Source: Halomonas maura (GTDB lineage Bacteria > Pseudomonadota > Gammaproteobacteria > Pseudomonadales > Halomonadaceae). Taken from it: 52,278 nt of DNA. Below the pieces are notes generated by a model. That model did no database searches. It was not told where the DNA came from and saw nothing but the letters and a program-made list of their open reading frames with translations. Of this stretch, positions 10,682 through 19,739 are shown piece after piece. The stretch's first letter is position 1. Each line of letters begins with the position of its first letter. The position numbers were made by a program, and so were the translations under genes. The stretch lies in assembly GCF_030409305.1 (NCBI RefSeq), contig NZ_JAUFPQ010000009.1, forward strand, positions 422,389-474,666, read 5' to 3'.

Positions 10682-12057
10682 GCACTATTCTGCTCAACGA
10701 GTCCAGCATGCAGCTTACCATCCAGATCTACCGCCAGGGCCGATGGCATGACGCGGCCCTGCTGGAGCTTCCGCATCCGGAACGCGGCACGCGCGGTCCC
10801 GCCCGGCTCGGCTACCTGCAGGACCATGCCCTGCAGTGGATGTCCCATGACGACGAGCACGCCTGCAGCCTGACCCTGCCGGTCGAGCTGATGATGCGCC
10901 ACCACGGCGAGCGCTGGTTCGGCTTTCTCGAGGACATCATGCCGGCCGGGGCGAGCCGACGCTACTGGATACACTACCTCGGCATCCAGGACCTGGCCCC
11001 CGGCGAACAGGACACCGAGCTGCTGCGCCAGGGCACCATCGCGCCGGTCGGCAACCTGCGCATCCGCGAGGCCGTGCCGCCTCGCCCCCCGGGCAGCACC
11101 CTGGAGGCGCAGCGCTTCCCGCTGCGCGATGTGATCGAGCGCCATACCGACTTCCTGGAGTATGCCCAGCAGATGGGCGCCGCCAGCGGCGGGGCCACCG
11201 GTGCCGGCGGCGAGGCCCCCAAGCTGCTGGTGCGTCGCACCCCCGACGACAGGGTATGGATCGACACCTGGCAGGACGACCCGACCAATCTCGATCCCCA
11301 CTGCCTGGTGAAGTTTCCCCGCGGCCGGCGCGGCGCCGACGACTGCGACATCCTGCGTGCCGAGTACCATTACTACCAGGAACTGGCCGAGCTCGGCATC
11401 GACACCGTGTCCCGCCGGGGGCTCCAGTTGACCGAGGGCGAGCGCTACCCCTCCCTGTGGCTTCCCCGCTTCGACGTCGAGCCTCGCCAAGGGCGGCTGT
11501 GTCGCTTCGGCCTGGAGTCCGTCTACGCCCTGCTCGGCGCGGCCCCGGGCACCCACCTGCGCCACCCGGCGGTGCTGGCGCGGCTGGTCACCCTGCTCGA
11601 GCAGCAGCATCGGGTCCGCGAGCTGGGCGAGCCCTTCGACCGGGAGGGCTTCGTGATCGAGTGGGTCAGGCGCGACCTGCTCAACGTGGCCTTCGGCAAC
11701 TCCGACAACCACGGCCGCAACGCGGCCTTGCTCAAGCGCCCGGAGGGCATCTGGCACGCCCCGGTCTACGACTTCGCCCCCATGAAGGCCGATCCCGAGG
11801 GGGTGACGCGCACCACCCAGTGGGGCCCGCCGCTGGAACAGGGCGGCGACTTCGACTGGCCCGCCATCGCCCGGGCCCTGGGCGAGCTGGTCGAGCCGGA
11901 CCGCCTGATGGCCGAGCTGGAGCGCCTCGGGGCCGGCCTGCATGGCCTGGCGGAGCGCCTGGCGGCGCGCGGGGTCCCCGAGCGCATCCTCAGCATGCCG
12001 GCCGTGGGGCTCGGCCACCTCGATCAGCGGCTGACGCGCTGGGGACTGGCACCATGA
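10678..12057 (+). CDS. hipA: HipA-family serine/threonine kinase toxin
   Basis: Type II toxin-antitoxin kinase; E. coli HipA phosphorylates GltX and induces persistence, but the target here is unknown. The 459 residues include the N-terminal HipA_N-like subdomain (about 11-130), a nucleotide-binding loop GATGAGGEAPKLLV at 172-185, a lysine in LVKFP (K212), the catalytic loop NSDNHGRN at 341-348 and the metal-binding DFAPMK motif from D365. All catalytic residues look intact. An alternative start is the ATG at 10708; neither start has a strong ribosome site. The HTH partner lies downstream, not upstream, with an ATGA overlap. Confidence 0.9.
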   Translation: MSTILLNESSMQLTIQIYRQGRWHDAALLELPHPERGTRGPARLGYLQDHALQWMSHDDEHACSLTLPVELMMRHHGERWFGFLEDIMPAGASRRYWIHYLGIQDLAPGEQDTELLRQGTIAPVGNLRIREAVPPRPPGSTLEAQRFPLRDVIERHTDFLEYAQQMGAASGGATGAGGEAPKLLVRRTPDDRVWIDTWQDDPTNLDPHCLVKFPRGRRGADDCDILRAEYHYYQELAELGIDTVSRRGLQLTEGERYPSLWLPRFDVEPRQGRLCRFGLESVYALLGAAPGTHLRHPAVLARLVTLLEQQHRVRELGEPFDREGFVIEWVRRDLLNVAFGNSDNHGRNAALLKRPEGIWHAPVYDFAPMKADPEGVTRTTQWGPPLEQGGDFDWPAIARALGELVEPDRLMAELERLGAGLHGLAERLAARGVPERILSMPAVGLGHLDQRLTRWGLAP

Positions 12058-12371
12058 AACCGACCCCCATGACCCCCGAGGAGCGCGAGACCGCCTTGCT
12101 GGACCAGCTCCGGCGCCTGATGCGCGGCGAACTCAGCGAGGGACAGGTGCTTCGCCACCTGCGCCGCGAGGTGCTGGGCCTGTCCCAGGGCGCCTATGCC
12201 GAGCTGGTGGGCGTCAGCCGGCGCACCCTGTCCGATCTCGAACGCGACGCCGGCAACGCCTCCATGGCCAGCATGAACCGTGTCTTTCGTCCCCTGGGCC
12301 TGAGGGTCGGCCTGGTGCCCCGTCAGCCCGCCCTGCTGGCCCGCCTGGCCGAGGACGCCGACCGCCGCTGA
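12054..12371 (+). CDS. hipB: HipB-like XRE-family antitoxin/regulator
   Basis: A 105-residue protein with an HTH_3 (Cro/C1) domain at about 38-87: LGLSQGAYAELVGVSRRTLSDLE followed by DAGNASMASMNRVFRPLGLRVGL. This lines up with E. coli HipB, including the part after the recognition helix. The first 35 residues are a charged helical extension absent from short HipB. By family analogy it neutralises HipA and represses the operon. Its ATG overlaps the hipA TGA (ATGA), implying coupled translation. It ends 5 bp from the stop of the convergent RND gene. Confidence 0.85.
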   Translation: MKPTPMTPEERETALLDQLRRLMRGELSEGQVLRHLRREVLGLSQGAYAELVGVSRRTLSDLERDAGNASMASMNRVFRPLGLRVGLVPRQPALLARLAEDADRR

Positions 12372-12376
12372 GGCCG

Positions 12377-15300
12377 TCAGGCGGTGTCCTGGCCAACGCC
12401 CTGCACCGGCCCCGCCGGATGGCGCCCCAGGCGCGAGCGCAGGTGCTCCAGGTAGCTGAGCAGCACCGGGATCACCGCCAGCACCAGCAGGGTCGAGAGC
12501 CCCAGGCCGAAGGCGATGGACACGGCCATGGGGATCAGGAACTGCGCCTGCAGCGAGGTCTCGAAGAGCAGCGGCGTGAGGCCGCCGATGGTGGTCAGCG
12601 AGGTCAGCAGCACCGCCCTCACCCGCTGCACCACCGCCTCGTTGAGGGCCGCATCGATGGCCAGCCCCTGGCGACGCTGCTGGCGATAGAAGGCCACCAG
12701 GATGATGGCGTTGTTGACCACGATGCCCGACAGGCCGAACAGGCCAAACAGCGAGAGCATGGTCAGGTTGAGCCCCAGCAGCCAGTGCCCCAGCAGGGCG
12801 CCGACCAGCGCCAGCGGGATGATCGCCATGACGATCAGCGGCAGGCTCCAGGAGGCGAAGACCCAGGCCAGCACCACGTACATCAGGGCCAGCCCCACCA
12901 CCAGCCCCATGCGCATGTCGGCGAAGGTCTCCCGCTGGTCGGCGGAGCGCCCCTCGAAGCTGTAGCGCACGCCGTGGTCGCGCATCAGCGCCGGCAGCAC
13001 CGAGGCCTCCAGCCCGGCGAGCACGCGATCGACGCTGTTGATCTCGCTGTCGACCTCCGCGGTGACCTCCACCGCCAGCCGGCCGTCGGCATGGCGCAAC
13101 GCCTCGAAGCCCTGGCGATGGTCCAGGCTCATGACCTGGTCCAGCGGCACGAAGCGCCCGTCCGGGGTGCGGATCGTCAGCCGCGCCAGGGTCTCCAGGC
13201 GCTCGCGCTGCTGGCGAGGCAGCAGCACCCGCACCTCGACCTCGTCGGGGCCGTCCTGGAAGACCTGCACCAGGCGGCCGTCGAAGGCGGCGCGCAGCTG
13301 GCGGCCCAGTTCCCGGGTGGTCAGGCCCAGGGCCTCGCCGCGGGGGCTGACCCGGTAGATCAGCTGCTCCCGGCCCCAGGGCATGTCGTCCTCGGTGTCG
13401 TAGACCCCGGGCAACTCCACCAGCGAGCGCGCCAGTGACTGGGCCGCACGCTTGAGCGCCTCCGCCGATTCCCCGGTCAGGCGCACATTGACGTCCTTGC
13501 CGGGTGGCCCGGCGGCGCGCTCGGTGATGGTCAGGGTCTCCAGCCCCGCCGGCAGCGCCAGCCGCTGCCGCCAGGCGCGGATGAACTCGGCGTTGCGCAC
13601 GTCGCGGTCGTCGGAGGGCGTGAGCTCGACCATCAGCGAGCCCAGGTTGTCGCCGGCGCGGGAGGCCTCGCCGCCGGCCAGGGTCGCCCCGTGGCGGGTC
13701 ACCACGTGCTGCACCAGCCCGCCGCCCAGGGCCGCCTCGGTGGCCTCGAGGCTCGCCTCCATCTGCGCCAGCAGCCGGTCGACCCGGTCCCGGTCGGTGC
13801 CGGCGACGAAGCTGGCGTTGGCGTAGAGCACGTTGGGTTCCGGCGTAGGGAAGAAGTTGAAGGCCAGCCGCCCACCCATCAGCAGCCCCAGGGTGAACAG
13901 CACCACGGCCACCGCCGCGGCCAGGGTCGAGGCCCGGTGGCGCAGGGTCAGCGCCGAGAAGCGCCGGAAGGGCCCGTCGCGGAAGGCGTCGAAGGCGGCC
14001 TCGAAGCGCTCCCGGGGCCGCGCCAGCCGGCCGGCACGGCGCCCCCGGCCCGGCACGAAGGCGTTGCGCAGGTGGGCGGGCAGCACCACGAAGCACTCCA
14101 GCAGCGAGGCGACCAGCACGCAGATCATCACCACCGGGATATCGCCGAGGATGTTGCCGATCACCCCGCCCACCAGCAGCAGCGGCATGAAGGCCGCCAC
14201 GGTGGTCAACGACGAGGCCAGCACCGGCCAGACCATGCGCCGGGCGGCCCCCTCGGAGGCATGCCGGGGCGCCTCGCCCTGGCGGAAGTGGGCATCGGCA
14301 TCCTCGCCGACCACGATGGCATCGTCGACGATCACCCCCAGCGCCATGATCAGCGCGAACAGCGAGATCATGTTCACCGAGCCACCGATCACCCAGAACA
14401 CCGCCATGGCCCCGAGGAAGGCCGTGGGGATGCCGATGGCCACCCACAGCGCCACCCTGGCCGGCAGGAAGAGGTAGAGCAGCCCGAGCACCAGCACCAG
14501 CCCCCCCAGGCCGTTGCTGATCAGCAGCCCGATGCGCTCGGCGATCAGCCGCCAGGTCTCGTCGTGGACCTCGAGCCGGACCGAGGGCGGCAGTTGCGGG
14601 CGGGTCTCGTCGAGCCAGCGCCGCAGGGTCTCGGCGGCCGCCAGGGAGTTGCCGTTCTCGGCCCGTTGCAGCTGCAGCTCCACCGCCGGCCCCCCATCCT
14701 GGCTGAGGGTGACCTGGGCGTCGCGGGATTCCCGACGGATGGTGGCGATGTCGCCCAGCCGCAACTGGACCCGGTCGCTGCTGAGGATCGGCAGCTCAGC
14801 GAAGCCCGCGGCACTGCGGCGCTGCTCCACGGAGCGCAGCTCGCGGGCGCTGTCCTGCTGGCCGAGCAGCCCCGCGGGCAGGTCCCGGGACATCACGTCG
14901 ATGCGCTCGGCGATCTCGTCGAGACTGAGCTGCAGGCCCTGCAGACGCGCCACCGGCACCTCGATGCTGATCTGCTGCTCGGGGAGTCCCTGGGTCTCGA
15001 CCCGGTCGATGCCGGCCTGCAGCAGGGCGTCCTCGAAGCGATTGGCCAGCTGGCGTAGCTCCCGCTCGGAGACCTCGCCGTGCACCAGCAGGCGAGCCAC
15101 CGGTTCGTAGCGCGCCACCCGGCTGACCCGGGGCGGCTCGGCGTCCGCCGGCAGGTTGGTGAAGTCGTCGACCTGCTGGCGGACGTCGTCGAGGGCCAGC
15201 ACCGGATCGGCGCCTTCCTGGAACTCGAGGGTGATGCTGGACACCCCCTGGGCCGAGGTGGAGGTCATGCGCTTGAGCCCGTCGAGGCTGCGCAGGCGCT

Positions 15301-15517
15301 GCTCCAGGGGGATCGTCACGCCCTGCTCGACGTCCTCGGCGGCGGCCCCGGTCCACAGGGTGCGCACGCTGATGATGTCGAGGGCGAAGCTCGGGAAGAA
15401 CTGGATGTTCATCCGCGCCAGCCCCAGGGCCCCGCCCAGCAGCATCACCAGCATGACCAGGTTGGCGGCCACGCGATGATGGACGAAGAAGCCGATCGTC
15501 CCCCGGCGACCGCTCAT
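12377..15517 (-). CDS. RND-family efflux permease (AcrB/MexB-like superfamily)
   Basis: Proton-driven inner-membrane efflux pump subunit, 1046 residues with the usual 12-TM layout: TM1 near 12-32, a large periplasmic loop, a TM cluster at about 330-550, a second loop and a C-terminal TM cluster. The TM4 proton-relay aspartates are D398-D399 in LGVIVDDAIVV. The loops resemble the HAE/heavy-metal branch without a clear substrate signature. It starts inside the ATGA overlap with the adaptor gene, so the two form an operon. No outer-membrane channel gene is nearby, so a TolC-type partner encoded elsewhere is expected. Confidence 0.93.
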   Translation of the reverse strand: MSGRRGTIGFFVHHRVAANLVMLVMLLGGALGLARMNIQFFPSFALDIISVRTLWTGAAAEDVEQGVTIPLEQRLRSLDGLKRMTSTSAQGVSSITLEFQEGADPVLALDDVRQQVDDFTNLPADAEPPRVSRVARYEPVARLLVHGEVSERELRQLANRFEDALLQAGIDRVETQGLPEQQISIEVPVARLQGLQLSLDEIAERIDVMSRDLPAGLLGQQDSARELRSVEQRRSAAGFAELPILSSDRVQLRLGDIATIRRESRDAQVTLSQDGGPAVELQLQRAENGNSLAAAETLRRWLDETRPQLPPSVRLEVHDETWRLIAERIGLLISNGLGGLVLVLGLLYLFLPARVALWVAIGIPTAFLGAMAVFWVIGGSVNMISLFALIMALGVIVDDAIVVGEDADAHFRQGEAPRHASEGAARRMVWPVLASSLTTVAAFMPLLLVGGVIGNILGDIPVVMICVLVASLLECFVVLPAHLRNAFVPGRGRRAGRLARPRERFEAAFDAFRDGPFRRFSALTLRHRASTLAAAVAVVLFTLGLLMGGRLAFNFFPTPEPNVLYANASFVAGTDRDRVDRLLAQMEASLEATEAALGGGLVQHVVTRHGATLAGGEASRAGDNLGSLMVELTPSDDRDVRNAEFIRAWRQRLALPAGLETLTITERAAGPPGKDVNVRLTGESAEALKRAAQSLARSLVELPGVYDTEDDMPWGREQLIYRVSPRGEALGLTTRELGRQLRAAFDGRLVQVFQDGPDEVEVRVLLPRQQRERLETLARLTIRTPDGRFVPLDQVMSLDHRQGFEALRHADGRLAVEVTAEVDSEINSVDRVLAGLEASVLPALMRDHGVRYSFEGRSADQRETFADMRMGLVVGLALMYVVLAWVFASWSLPLIVMAIIPLALVGALLGHWLLGLNLTMLSLFGLFGLSGIVVNNAIILVAFYRQQRRQGLAIDAALNEAVVQRVRAVLLTSLTTIGGLTPLLFETSLQAQFLIPMAVSIAFGLGLSTLLVLAVIPVLLSYLEHLRSRLGRHPAGPVQGVGQDTA

Positions 15518-16743
15518 GCCCCCTCCCCGGCGGACTCGCGCTCGACCTTGAGGCCCTGGACGGCATTGGGCAGGTGGGTGGTGATCACCCGCTGCCCGTC
15601 GGCCAGGGCCGCGCCGGCCACCAGCACCCAGCTCTCGCCGTCGGGGCCGGGCACCTGGCCGTGGCGGGTCACCACGAGGCGGCGCATGCGCCCGTCGGCG
15701 TCCATCAGGTAGAGCACATCGTCGCCGTAGAGGGCGCTGGCCGGCACGGCCAGGGTACCCTCGGCGACCGGGCGCTCGAGGCGCACGTCCACCAGGCTGC
15801 CGGGACGCAGGCCCGCGCTGTCGCCGGCGAGGCGCAGGATCGCCTCGACGCCGGCGGGATCGCTCTCGCCGGCCAGGCCGCTGAGCACGAAGCGGGCGCC
15901 CTCCCCGCGGGCCACCAGGCGCTGGCCCTCGGCCAGCGCCTGCGCCAGCTCGGCCTGGTAGGCCCGCGGAATGGTGGCGCGGAGTTCCAGGCCCTCCCGC
16001 GGGTAGACCGACAGCAGCTCGGCCCCCTCGCTGACCCGCTCCCCGGGGGCCGCGGCGAGACCGGTGACGACGCCGTCGAAGGGGGCGATGACCCGGGCGC
16101 GCTCGGCATCCCGGCGCGCCTCGGCCAGCCCGGCGCGCGCCTCGGCGAGCCCCGCCTCGAGGCGCTTGAGGCGGGCCGGGTGCTCGGCGATGCTGCCCTC
16201 CCGGGCATTGACCGTGACCCGCGCCCGCGCCAGGGCATCCCGGGCCTCGTCGAGGACCGCCTGGGAGGCCAGGTTACGCGACACCAGGGAGCGGTTGCGC
16301 TCGAGCTGGCGCCGGGCGTTGTCCAGCAGCTCGCGCTCGCGCACCAGGGCGGCCTGGTCGCGGTCGTGGCGAATGCGCTCGGCGGCGATCTGCGCCTCGA
16401 GATCCGCGACCCGGGCCTCGGCACGCGCCACCGGGGGGCCGGTATCGGCATCGTCGAGGGCGACCAGTAGCTCGCCCGCGGCGACGCGCTGGCCCTCGCG
16501 CACCGGACGCTCGGCCACCCGGGCGGTGAGCGGTGCGGTGACCGTCACCCGCTCCGGGGCCGTGATCTCGCCGTACAGGGGCAACACCGGCACCCGGTCG
16601 GCGAGCCTCACGGTCAGGGTCTCGACCCGCCAGCTGCGCTCCTGGGGCGTCACCGTGGCCGGCTCGGGCCGGGTCACCCTCAGCCCCACGAAGGCCGCCA
16701 CGCCCAGGGCGAGAATCAACAGCGGGATCAGCAGTCTTCGCAT
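15514..16743 (-). CDS. RND efflux periplasmic adaptor (membrane fusion protein)
   Basis: HlyD/AcrA-type adaptor of the adjacent RND pump, 409 residues. The N-terminus MRRLLIPLLILALGVAAFVG is a membrane anchor with no lipobox cysteine. A split lipoyl domain flanks a long alpha-hairpin (roughly residues 110-210, rich in Ala, Arg and Glu heptads), followed by beta-barrel and membrane-proximal domains. The open frame continues far upstream, but the ATG at 16743 gives the correct export signal. No good ribosome site is visible. It is divergent from the RegB-like kinase gene with 151 bp between them. Confidence 0.9.
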   Translation of the reverse strand: MRRLLIPLLILALGVAAFVGLRVTRPEPATVTPQERSWRVETLTVRLADRVPVLPLYGEITAPERVTVTAPLTARVAERPVREGQRVAAGELLVALDDADTGPPVARAEARVADLEAQIAAERIRHDRDQAALVRERELLDNARRQLERNRSLVSRNLASQAVLDEARDALARARVTVNAREGSIAEHPARLKRLEAGLAEARAGLAEARRDAERARVIAPFDGVVTGLAAAPGERVSEGAELLSVYPREGLELRATIPRAYQAELAQALAEGQRLVARGEGARFVLSGLAGESDPAGVEAILRLAGDSAGLRPGSLVDVRLERPVAEGTLAVPASALYGDDVLYLMDADGRMRRLVVTRHGQVPGPDGESWVLVAGAALADGQRVITTHLPNAVQGLKVERESAGEGA

Positions 16744-16894
16744 CGAACGACGCCCATCGGCAAGAATTCGCAACCTCCAATATACAGGCTGGGCCCGCCA
16801 CGGACAGCCGGGCGACACATCGCCGCGGAGCCGGAGAGGCATCGTACCGGGGCAATCGGTTATCATCGCGGCACCGACCGCCCGCGGAGTCCCC

Positions 16895-18166
16895 ATGCAA
16901 GCCGCCCTGCCCCTGCCGCTGTCCACCCCCAACCGCAACCTGGTGCGCCTGACCATCGTGCGCGGGATCACCTGGACGGGGTTCCTGGCCGGCATCATCA
17001 TCGGCGTCGAGGGGCTTGGCTTCGCCCTGGACCTCCCCGCGGTGATCGGCGTGATCCTGGTGATGGGCCTGATCAACGTCGCCACCTGGTGGCGCCTGGG
17101 GCGTCCCCGCGCGGTCACCCACCGGGAGTACCTGAGCCACCTGCTCGCCGACGTGGCCGGGCTGACCCTGCTGTTCTACTTCACCGGCGGCTCCACCAAC
17201 CCCTTCATCAACTACTACCTGGTGCCGGTGACCATCGCCGCCGCCACCCTGCCCTGGCGCCATGCCTGGACCATCGCCGCCGCGGCCATGGCCGGCTACA
17301 GCTTCCTGATGTTCGTCTACCATCCGGTGCCGCGGCTCGGCATGCCCCACGCCGAGACCACCATCAACCTGCATACCCTGGGCATGTGGCTGAACTTCGC
17401 GCTGTCCGCCGGCCTGGTGACCTTCTTCCTCTACAAGATGGCCCGGGCCCTGCGCAGCCGGGAGCAGGCGCTGTCGCGCACCCGGGAGGCGGTGCTGCGC
17501 AACGAGCAGGTGCTCGCCGTGGCCACCCAGGCCGCCGGCACCGCCCACGAACTGGGCACCCCGCTGTCGACCATGGCCGTGCTGCTCAAGGAGATGCGCC
17601 AGGACGCCCGGGGCGACATCCAGCTGGAGAGCGACATCGACCTGCTGCGCCAGCAGGTCGATATCTGCAAGTCGCGCCTGCGCCACCTGGTGGACAACGC
17701 CGATCGTCGCCGCATGGCCCAGCCCGAGGTTCGCGAGGCCGGCGACTGGCTCGCCGCCGTGGTGCAGCGCTGGCTGGTGCTGCGCCCGGACGTGGCGCAT
17801 CGCCTCGAGATCGCCGCAAGGCGAGGCCAGCCCCGGCTGGCGGTGGACGCCACCCTCGACCAGGCGCTGACCAACCTGCTCAACAATGCCGCCGACGCCA
17901 ACCCCGACGACATCACCATCCAGCTCGACTGGAACGACGAGGAGGTGGTGATCGACATCCGTGACCATGGTCCCGGGGTGGCGCTGTCCATCGCCGACCA
18001 GCTGGGCGACACCTTCGTCTCCACCAAGAGCAAGGGGCTCGGCATCGGCCTGTTCCTGACCCATGCCACCATCAATCGCTTCGGCGGCGGCGTTCGCCTG
18101 TACAATCATCCCGAGGGCGGCACCCTGACCGAGGTGACCCTGCCCCGCAGCGACCCCGCGGCCTGA
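16895..18166 (+). CDS. regB: RegB/PrrB/RoxS-family redox sensor histidine kinase
   Basis: Inner-membrane sensor kinase of 423 residues. Six hydrophobic segments span about 22-180. The conserved quinone-binding motif GGxxNPF appears as GGSTNPF at 98-104. The H-box HELGTPLST has phospho-acceptor H218, and C258 (VDICKSR) matches the redox-active cysteine of RegB. N-box NLLNNAADA is at 327-335, with DHGPG and GLGIGL ATP-lid motifs at 357 and 381. In other bacteria this family senses the respiratory redox state and controls terminal oxidases and electron transport. GGAG precedes the ATG. The partner regulator follows after 33 bp. Confidence 0.9.
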   Translation: MQAALPLPLSTPNRNLVRLTIVRGITWTGFLAGIIIGVEGLGFALDLPAVIGVILVMGLINVATWWRLGRPRAVTHREYLSHLLADVAGLTLLFYFTGGSTNPFINYYLVPVTIAAATLPWRHAWTIAAAAMAGYSFLMFVYHPVPRLGMPHAETTINLHTLGMWLNFALSAGLVTFFLYKMARALRSREQALSRTREAVLRNEQVLAVATQAAGTAHELGTPLSTMAVLLKEMRQDARGDIQLESDIDLLRQQVDICKSRLRHLVDNADRRRMAQPEVREAGDWLAAVVQRWLVLRPDVAHRLEIAARRGQPRLAVDATLDQALTNLLNNAADANPDDITIQLDWNDEEVVIDIRDHGPGVALSIADQLGDTFVSTKSKGLGIGLFLTHATINRFGGGVRLYNHPEGGTLTEVTLPRSDPAA

Positions 18167-18199
18167 GCCGCCCGGTCAACGATTCCCCGCGAGGATGCC

Positions 18200-18739
18200 A
18201 TGCAAGACATCGCCCAACGCCTGCTGATCATCGACGACGACGAGATGTTCTGCCATGTGCTGCATCGCGCCATGAGCCGGCGCGGCTTCGAGGTCCTGGT
18301 GGCCCATGACGGCGTCGAGGCCCTTTCCCTGGCCCGCCAGCACCAGCCGGAGCTGGCCACCCTGGACCTCAAGCTGGAGCAGGAATCGGGGCTCAAGCTG
18401 CTGCCGGAGCTGCTGGAGCTGGCCCCGGACTGCCGGGTGGTGGTGCTGACCGGCTACTCGAGCATCGCCACGGCGGTGGAGGCCATCAAGCTCGGCGCGG
18501 TGAACTACCTGTGCAAGCCGGCGGACGCCGACGAGGTGCTGGCCGCCCTGGCCAGGGAGGAGGGCGACCCGGAGGCGGAGGTGGCGGACCACCCGCCCTC
18601 GATCAACCGCCTGACCTGGGAACACATCCAGAAGGTGCTGCAGGAACACGACGGCAACATCTCCGCCACCGCCAGGGCGCTGGGCATGCACCGCCGCACC
18701 CTGCAGCGCAAGCTGCAGAAGCGCCCGGTAAGGCGATAA
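18200..18739 (+). CDS. regA: RegA/PrrA/ActR-family response regulator
   Basis: Cognate regulator of the upstream kinase, 179 residues as usual for RegA. The receiver domain has the acidic pair at D12-D13, phospho-acceptor D56 (LATLDLKLE), T84 and K106. A short linker with prolines at 132-133 leads to a Fis-type HTH at about 138-175 (EHIQKVLQEHDGNISATARALGMHRRTLQR), nearly identical in pattern to RegA. The stop TAA is immediately followed by the first heptamer of repeat copy B, so the C-terminus may have been set by that element. Confidence 0.92.
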   Translation: MQDIAQRLLIIDDDEMFCHVLHRAMSRRGFEVLVAHDGVEALSLARQHQPELATLDLKLEQESGLKLLPELLELAPDCRVVVLTGYSSIATAVEAIKLGAVNYLCKPADADEVLAALAREEGDPEAEVADHPPSINRLTWEHIQKVLQEHDGNISATARALGMHRRTLQRKLQKRPVRR

Positions 18740-18899
18740 AGCTGGAAGCTGGAAGCTGGAAAGCAGCGAGTGGTCGCCAGAGCCCGAGTCAAGGGGGGTC
18801 TTCAAGCTTCCAGCTTGCGGCCGCGAAGCGGGCGATCTTACAGCTCCGGGCGAAGCCCGGCTCTTCCAGGCGCAACGCGCCACTCTTCCCGCTTGACGC
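18740..18899. repeat. Heptamer/hairpin intergenic element, copy B
   Basis: Three copies of AGCTGGA (18740-18760) start directly after the regA TAA. A complementary arm around 18801-18817 matches them at 16 of 17 bases and would fold a hairpin with a ~40-nt loop. Three small hairpins follow: 18821-18831 (CCGC/GCGG, GAA loop), 18846-18860 (CCGGGC/GCCCGG, GAA loop) and 18869-18881 (GGCGC/GCGCC, AAC loop). The right edge abuts the TAA of the convergent dehydrogenase gene at 18900. Both flanking genes end at the element edges. Confidence 0.85.
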
Positions 18900-19670
18900 T
18901 TATTGCGCCGTCCACCCCAGGTCGATGTTCCAGCTGGCGCCGGTGACCGCCCCGGCGGCGTCCGAGGCCAGGTAGCCGACCAACGCGGCCACCTCGGCGG
19001 GATCGATCAGCCGCTTGACCGCGGCGTTCTTGAGCATGATCTGCTCGATCACCTCCCGCTCCTCCATGCCGTGCAGCCTGGCCTGGTCGGCGATCTGGTT
19101 GTCGACCAGCGGCGTCTTCACGTAGGCGGGGCAGATCGCATTGGCGGTGATGCCCTGGCTGCCGCCCTCCAGCGCGGCGGTCTTGGTCAGGCCGATCATG
19201 CCGTGCTTGGCGCTGATGTAGGCGGCCTTGCCCGGCGAGGCCACCTGGGCATGCACCGAGGCGACGTTGACGATACGCCCCCAGCCTCCCTCGCGCATCG
19301 AGGGCCAGGCCGCCTGGGTCAGCAGGAAGGGCGCGGTCAGCATCAGGTCGATGATGCGGCGCCACTGGTCCTCGGGGAAGTCCTCGATGGACGAGACGTG
19401 CTGGATGCCGGCGTTGTTGACCAGGATATCCAGGTGGCCGAAGCGCTTCAGCGCCTCCTGGACCGCCGCCTTGCAGGCCGCGCCATCGGTCAGGTCGGCC
19501 TGGAAGAACACGGCCCCGGCCCGCTCGGCGAGCTCCTGGCCGGCGGGATTGAAGTCCACGGCCAACACCTGGTGGCCCTGCTCGCAGAAGTGGCGTACCA
19601 CGGCCTCGCCGATGCCGCTGCTGGTCCCGGTGACCAGGGCGACGCGGGGGGTAGGGGCAGTTGCGGTCAT
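18900..19670 (-). CDS. bdhA: 3-hydroxybutyrate dehydrogenase
   Basis: NAD-dependent SDR that oxidises (R)-3-hydroxybutyrate to acetoacetate, linking polyhydroxybutyrate breakdown to central metabolism. It has 256 residues, with TGTSSGIG at 14-21, NNAG, the serine in NVASVHA and AAYISAKHGMIGLTK carrying the catalytic Tyr and Lys. The ICPAYVKTPLV stretch and the run up to GASWNIDLGW are characteristic of this enzyme. AAGGAG precedes the ATG at 19670, which rules out the longer frame to 19730. The TAA stop lies at the edge of repeat copy B. Acetoacetate-activating genes lie 3-6 kb away. Confidence 0.88.
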   Translation of the reverse strand: MTATAPTPRVALVTGTSSGIGEAVVRHFCEQGHQVLAVDFNPAGQELAERAGAVFFQADLTDGAACKAAVQEALKRFGHLDILVNNAGIQHVSSIEDFPEDQWRRIIDLMLTAPFLLTQAAWPSMREGGWGRIVNVASVHAQVASPGKAAYISAKHGMIGLTKTAALEGGSQGITANAICPAYVKTPLVDNQIADQARLHGMEEREVIEQIMLKNAAVKRLIDPAEVAALVGYLASDAAGAVTGASWNIDLGWTAQ

Positions 19671-19739
19671 GTCGACTCCTTGAGGATTGCCGGGAGGTGG
19701 GCCCGTCCAGCATAAGGGCCAGCCACGCACAGCACCAGT

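Noticed and set aside
12024..14447. 807-codon minus-strand frame inside the RND permease gene
   Set aside because: It is a shifted frame of the permease with Pro/Arg/Gly-rich low-complexity translation. The permease frame has clear motifs throughout.
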